From an uncultured Pelagibacteraceae bacterium (GTDB taxonomy: Bacteria; Pseudomonadota; Alphaproteobacteria; Pelagibacterales; Pelagibacteraceae): a stretch of DNA of 64,000 bases. This document shows, piece after piece, positions 60,825 through 64,000 of this stretch (positions are counted from its first letter, which is position 1; each line of letters starts with the position of its first letter). The stretch is from the NCBI GenBank assembly GCA_902629575.1, contig CACORJ010000002.1, positions 1-64,000 of the forward strand, written 5' to 3'. The notes beneath the pieces were generated by a model. That model searched no databases. It was given only the letters and a program-made list of their open reading frames with translations, and had not been told where the DNA came from. Position numbers and translations under genes: made by a program.

Positions 60825-61376
60825 TTAAGAGTTTGAAGTGTCGTTATCTTCAGGATTTTCTTGAGCTTCCACCTCTGCATTTTGTTGGTTTTCAGTTTCA
60901 GAAACCTTATCTAATGAAACTTCACCATCTTCAGAAATGTTATCATCACTTATAGAGCTCTCAACATCTGGTTTTGCTGTCTCTGATAATTCTGCCAAAT
61001 CTTCTTGGGATACTTGAATTTTTTCAGGTGTTTTTCTTGCTCTTTTAGATGGAAGTATTGGCGTACCACTTTTTGATACTTCCCCTTTATATAAGCTTTC
61101 AAAATCATCGCCTACCTCTTCATCTTCATCTATTCCATCATCTACTTGTTCAACATGTTTTCTTAATTTGTAGATTGCACTATCTGTTAGATCTGGAACT
61201 TTAATATTTTCTTCCGCTATCTCTCTTAATGCAATAACCGTATTTTTATCATTATCTCTATCTAGAGTAGGTTCTATACCAGAATTTAGTTGTGTCGCTC
61301 TCTCTTTTGCAACTAATACTAATTCGTAAGGGCTATCTACTTTGTCTATACAATCTTCAACTGTTACTCTTGCCAT
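60825..61376 (-). CDS. rpoZ: RNA polymerase omega subunit with long acidic tail
   Basis: The first ~65 residues are a normal omega subunit ([30 protein letters not shown]...[17 protein letters not shown]), which stabilises beta'. The protein is 183 residues, about twice the E. coli length; after residue ~100 it becomes a low-complexity acidic tail ([30 protein letters not shown]). The tail may contact regulators, since omega is where ppGpp and SspA-like factors act in proteobacteria, but that is speculation. Lies between an MFS gene and dusA on the minus strand. Confidence 0.93.
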   Translation of the reverse strand: MARVTVEDCIDKVDSPYELVLVAKERATQLNSGIEPTLDRDNDKNTVIALREIAEENIKVPDLTDSAIYKLRKHVEQVDDGIDEDEEVGDDFESLYKGEVSKSGTPILPSKRARKTPEKIQVSQEDLAELSETAKPDVESSISDDNISEDGEVSLDKVSETENQQNAEVEAQENPEDNDTSNS

Positions 61377-61418
61377 GCGGATTATCTATAAGCTGAGATT
61401 AAAAAAATCAAGGATTAT

Positions 61419-62627
61419 TTAAATATATATCGGATTTAATCTATTTCTTACTATAAATAGAGCTATTAAGGACGCTAGAATATAAATAAAAGAAATCATA
61501 GCTATCTGCTCAATAGAAAATCCTTTATCAATTAATATACCAAATAAGGCAGTACCAAAAGCTGTTGAAAAAACCATTAAGGCTGTAGTTAGCGCTTTAA
61601 TAGATCCAATATATTTTACACCATAAATCTCAGCCCAAGTAGAAGAACCCAATACATTAGCTAATCCATTAGAAATACCTATTAATCCCAAGAATATAAA
61701 TGCAGTAATAGTTGAGTCAAAGAAAATCAAAACTAAAGCTGAGAGTAATAAAGGGAAATTCATGAATATTAATAATTTTCTACTTGTAAATTTATCAATT
61801 AAGAATCCAGAAGCTAATAAAGTAATTACAGATAAAATAGAATACACCATAAAAGATTGTGCAATAATAAATGCTCCCCAATCTTTAGATTCAGTAATAA
61901 ATGATTGATAGACAAATACACCAGTTGCAATCCACGGCATTGCTAGCATGTTTGAACATATTACGTAAAATCTATAATCTTTCAAAACATCAATTCTTTT
62001 CCATTGTTTAATTTTTTTTTCATTTTTTTCATTTTCATTAACTTCTTCCCTTGAATCAAAATTTAAGTCTTTAATTAATGAAAAAGAAACTACAGGCAAA
62101 AAAATCAAAACTAAGAGAGAAATCGAAATCCAAATATTTTGCCAAGAAGTAATTGTCAATAAGTAGACGATAAAAACTGGTAGAATAAATTCTGCTGTTG
62201 AAAGACCAAACCAAGTAGTGCTTAAAGCTTTCCCCCTAGATTTTGTAAAATATCTTGAAATTGTAGTTGTTGCGGTGTGAGACATCATACCTTGACCTGA
62301 AAATCTCATTAGAAATATTGCTAAAAATAAAAAGATCACAGATGAAATTTTTGAGAAGAAAAAACATGAAAAAGAAAGAAGTAGTGTTACAAAAAAAGCA
62401 AACTTAAAAATATTAATATCATCAATTTTTTTTCCAATCCATATTAATATGAAACTACTAAGTAATGTAGCTGATGCATATATTGATCCAAATTGTCCCT
62501 GTGTAATAGAAAGTGTATCACGTATACTTGAATTAAATAGGCCAAGAAAAAAACTCTGTCCAAAACTTGAAAAAAATGTAAATATAAAACCAAAAATAAT
62601 TACTTTTAAATTTAAACTCTTAAACAT
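61419..62627 (-). CDS. Major facilitator superfamily transporter
   Basis: 402 residues with twelve predicted hydrophobic helices in two halves joined by a charged cytoplasmic loop (REEVNENEKNEKKIKQWKR, ~200). FLIDKFTSRKLLIFMNFPLL after helix 8 resembles the MFS loop motif, and FLMRFSGQGMMSHTATTTISRYFTKSRGKAL is typical of monocarboxylate/oxalate-formate-like MFS members. The substrate cannot be told. Neighbouring genes (a beta-hydroxyacid dehydrogenase across a divergent spacer of 11 bp) make a small organic acid plausible. Confidence 0.82.
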   Translation of the reverse strand: MFKSLNLKVIIFGFIFTFFSSFGQSFFLGLFNSSIRDTLSITQGQFGSIYASATLLSSFILIWIGKKIDDINIFKFAFFVTLLLSFSCFFFSKISSVIFLFLAIFLMRFSGQGMMSHTATTTISRYFTKSRGKALSTTWFGLSTAEFILPVFIVYLLTITSWQNIWISISLLVLIFLPVVSFSLIKDLNFDSREEVNENEKNEKKIKQWKRIDVLKDYRFYVICSNMLAMPWIATGVFVYQSFITESKDWGAFIIAQSFMVYSILSVITLLASGFLIDKFTSRKLLIFMNFPLLLSALVLIFFDSTITAFIFLGLIGISNGLANVLGSSTWAEIYGVKYIGSIKALTTALMVFSTAFGTALFGILIDKGFSIEQIAMISFIYILASLIALFIVRNRLNPIYI

Positions 62628-62638
62628 ATAAAAAATTT

Positions 62639-63508
62639 ATGACTTGTAATGTTGCTTTCATAGGTCTTGGGGTAATGGGCTACCCAATGGCTGGATATAT
62701 ATCAAAAGCCGGACACAATGTAACTGTTTTTAATCGAACAAGATCTAAAGCTGAAAAATGGGTTGGTGAATACAAAGGTAAAATAGCTGAAACACCAGCT
62801 ATTGCTGCAAAAGATGCAGAATATATTTTTACCTGTGTAGGAAATGACAATGATTTAAGAGAAGTAACATTTGGTGACAATGGTGCTTTTAGAACAATCA
62901 AGAAAGGTGCAATCTATATTGATAACACTACAGCATCAGCAACAATTGCAAGAGAAATTTATGAGCACGCAAAGAAAAATGGATTCGGTGCATTAGACGC
63001 TCCTGTATCGGGTGGACAAGCTGGTGCAGAAAACGGTGCCTTAACAGTGATGATTGGTGGTGATCAGACTGACTTTGATAAAGCAAAGGATAAAATTGAT
63101 TGCTACAGCAAAAAAATGAAACTACTTGGTAAAGCTGGTAGTGGACAACTTGCAAAAATGGTTAATCAAATTTGTATAGCGGGACTTGTTCAAGGATTAT
63201 CTGAAGGAATTAATTTTGGAATGAAAGCTGGATTAAACATGGAGGATGTTATTGAAGTAATTTCAAAAGGAGCTGCACAATCCTGGCAAATGGAAAACAG
63301 ATACAAAACTATGATTGATGATAAATTTGATTTTGGTTTTGCAGTTGATTGGATGAGAAAAGATTTAAAAATTGCAATGGATGAAGCTAAAAATAATGGC
63401 TCATTATTACCTGTAACAGAACTTGTGGATAAATTTTACGGAGAAGTTCAAGGTTTAGGTGGGAACCGTTGGGACACTTCAAGTTTAATCAAAAGATTTA
63501 TAAAGTAA
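62639..63508 (+). CDS. Beta-hydroxyacid dehydrogenase (3-hydroxyisobutyrate dehydrogenase family)
   Basis: 289-residue NAD(P)-dependent enzyme. Rossmann motif FIGLGVMGYPMAGYISKAGH at the N terminus, substrate-binding DAPVSGGQAGAENGALTVMIGG (~121-142) and the catalytic Lys in GSGQLAKMVNQI (~171). The family includes 3-hydroxyisobutyrate, tartronate-semialdehyde and glyoxylate reductases; I cannot choose among them. Only 11 bp separate its ATG from the divergent MFS gene start, so promoters overlap the coding ends. A PNPOx-like gene begins three bases after its stop. Confidence 0.9.
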   Translation: MTCNVAFIGLGVMGYPMAGYISKAGHNVTVFNRTRSKAEKWVGEYKGKIAETPAIAAKDAEYIFTCVGNDNDLREVTFGDNGAFRTIKKGAIYIDNTTASATIAREIYEHAKKNGFGALDAPVSGGQAGAENGALTVMIGGDQTDFDKAKDKIDCYSKKMKLLGKAGSGQLAKMVNQICIAGLVQGLSEGINFGMKAGLNMEDVIEVISKGAAQSWQMENRYKTMIDDKFDFGFAVDWMRKDLKIAMDEAKNNGSLLPVTELVDKFYGEVQGLGGNRWDTSSLIKRFIK

Positions 63509-63511
63509 TGT

Positions 63512-64000
63512 ATGCAACCAGCATACTATGAAAATCTAAAAGAAATTAAAAATAAGTATTGGTCTATGTTAGATGATGCTGTGACCAATAGAGGTTCACC
63601 ATTTAGAATTCCTGTCTTTATCTGTGCTCATCAAGATGAAGTAGATGGTAGAATTGTTGTTTTACGTAAATCAGATAGGGCAAACAATCTATTACAATTT
63701 CACACTGATTTAAGATCTCCAAAGGTGGATATTCTTAAAAAAAATAAAAAAGCATCTCTAGTTTTTTACGACAAAGAAGAAAAGATACAGCTAAGAGTAA
63801 AAGTAGAATGTGAAGTTAATAATCAAAATTCTACAACCGAAGAATCTTGGAAAAAAACTCAACATATAAGCAGACGTTGTTATTTAACTGATAGCCCTCC
63901 AGGAACTGCTACAGAAAATCCAACTTCTGGAATGATATCTAAATTAGAAGATTTTGATTACACTATGGAACAAAGTGAAGAAGGCTACAAAAACTTTACG
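63512..64000 (+). CDS. Pyridoxamine 5'-phosphate oxidase-like FMN-binding protein (cut by window edge)
   Basis: At least 163 codons from the ATG at 63512, running off the window end and therefore missing from the ORF track. The protein (MQPAYYENLKEIKNKYWSML...) shows RIVVLRKSDRANNLLQFHTDLRSPKVDILKKNKKASLVFYD, the FMN-binding core of the PNPOx-like split-barrel fold, and a SRRCYLTDSPPGTATENPTSG segment. Might be a true PdxH-related enzyme or an Alr4036-type flavoprotein. An earlier ATG at 63508 hits a stop within eight codons. Probably co-transcribed with the dehydrogenase gene upstream. Confidence 0.8.
   Translation, partial: MQPAYYENLKEIKNKYWSMLDDAVTNRGSPFRIPVFICAHQDEVDGRIVVLRKSDRANNLLQFHTDLRSPKVDILKKNKKASLVFYDKEEKIQLRVKVECEVNNQNSTTEESWKKTQHISRRCYLTDSPPGTATENPTSGMISKLEDFDYTMEQSEEGYKNFT

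Overview
The window reads as the chromosome of a SAR11-clade alphaproteobacterium (Candidatus Pelagibacter or a close relative). The evidence is the very low GC content with Lys/Asn/Ile-rich proteins, almost no intergenic space, long runs of genes joined by 1-8 nt overlaps, the gene order tRNA-Tyr/tRNA-Gly/tuf/tRNA-Trp/secE/nusG/rplKAJL/rpoBC, and compact versions of central pathways. The assignment comes from gene content and style only; no search was run.

Region by region. (1) 1-10130, minus strand: the transcription/translation block. It starts at a stringent-type promoter near 10130 and runs through tRNA-Tyr, tRNA-Gly, tufA, tRNA-Trp, secE, nusG, rplK, rplA, rplJ, rplL, rpoB and rpoC, which is cut by the window edge. 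(2) 10185-12704: an rlmB-like methyltransferase gene and tRNA-Thr. Next comes a small integrative islet bounded by a perfect 57-bp duplication of the tRNA-Thr 3' part. The islet encodes a DpnI-like endonuclease and an exported lyase-like protein, has tandem 11-bp repeats near both ends, and has no integrase. (3) 12774-21158, plus strand: a very AT-rich surface-glycan island right after the second repeat. It holds a CDP-glucose dehydratase route, a PLP dehydratase-like protein, a split transketolase, a sugar reductase/epimerase, a GT2 and a GT-C enzyme. (4) 21183-30401, minus strand: nadK, tRNA-Leu, an exported thermonuclease whose leader closely matches the islet lyase, an exported serine hydrolase, a roughly 1,400-residue coiled-coil protein, a SHOCT-like exported protein, a GGCT-like protein and a CinA-like protein.

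(5) 30422-37647, plus strand: sfsA, map, purB, purC, purS, purQ, purL, bolA, grxD, a tightly packed purine operon ending in a BolA/glutaredoxin iron-sulfur pair. (6) 37650-47521, minus strand: a stand-alone GlmU acetyltransferase domain, glmS, type II DAHP synthase, nadE, cysS, cimA, DUF1989, a TrmJ-like gene and rpsD. (7) 47593-51850, plus strand: gph and the methylcitrate genes prpD-prpB-prpC. (8) 51852-56051, minus strand: a methyltransferase, a nitroreductase and nrdB/nrdA, with two NrdR-like boxes upstream. (9) 56209-64000: a phosphohexomutase, a charged coiled-coil protein, an intergenic element with an intrinsic terminator, a TauE-like permease, dusA, rpoZ, an MFS transporter, a beta-hydroxyacid dehydrogenase and a truncated PNPOx-like gene.

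Most of the window is core metabolism. The accessory signals are at the tRNA-Thr islet and adjoining glycan island, the tRNA-Leu nuclease locus, and the giant coiled-coil locus. The best candidate for something undescribed is the 1.66-kb islet: an integrase-less tRNA-targeted cassette with integrase-arm-like repeats and a methyl-directed-type nuclease as cargo. No stretch longer than 300 bases lacks a gene; the largest gap is 58746-58983.
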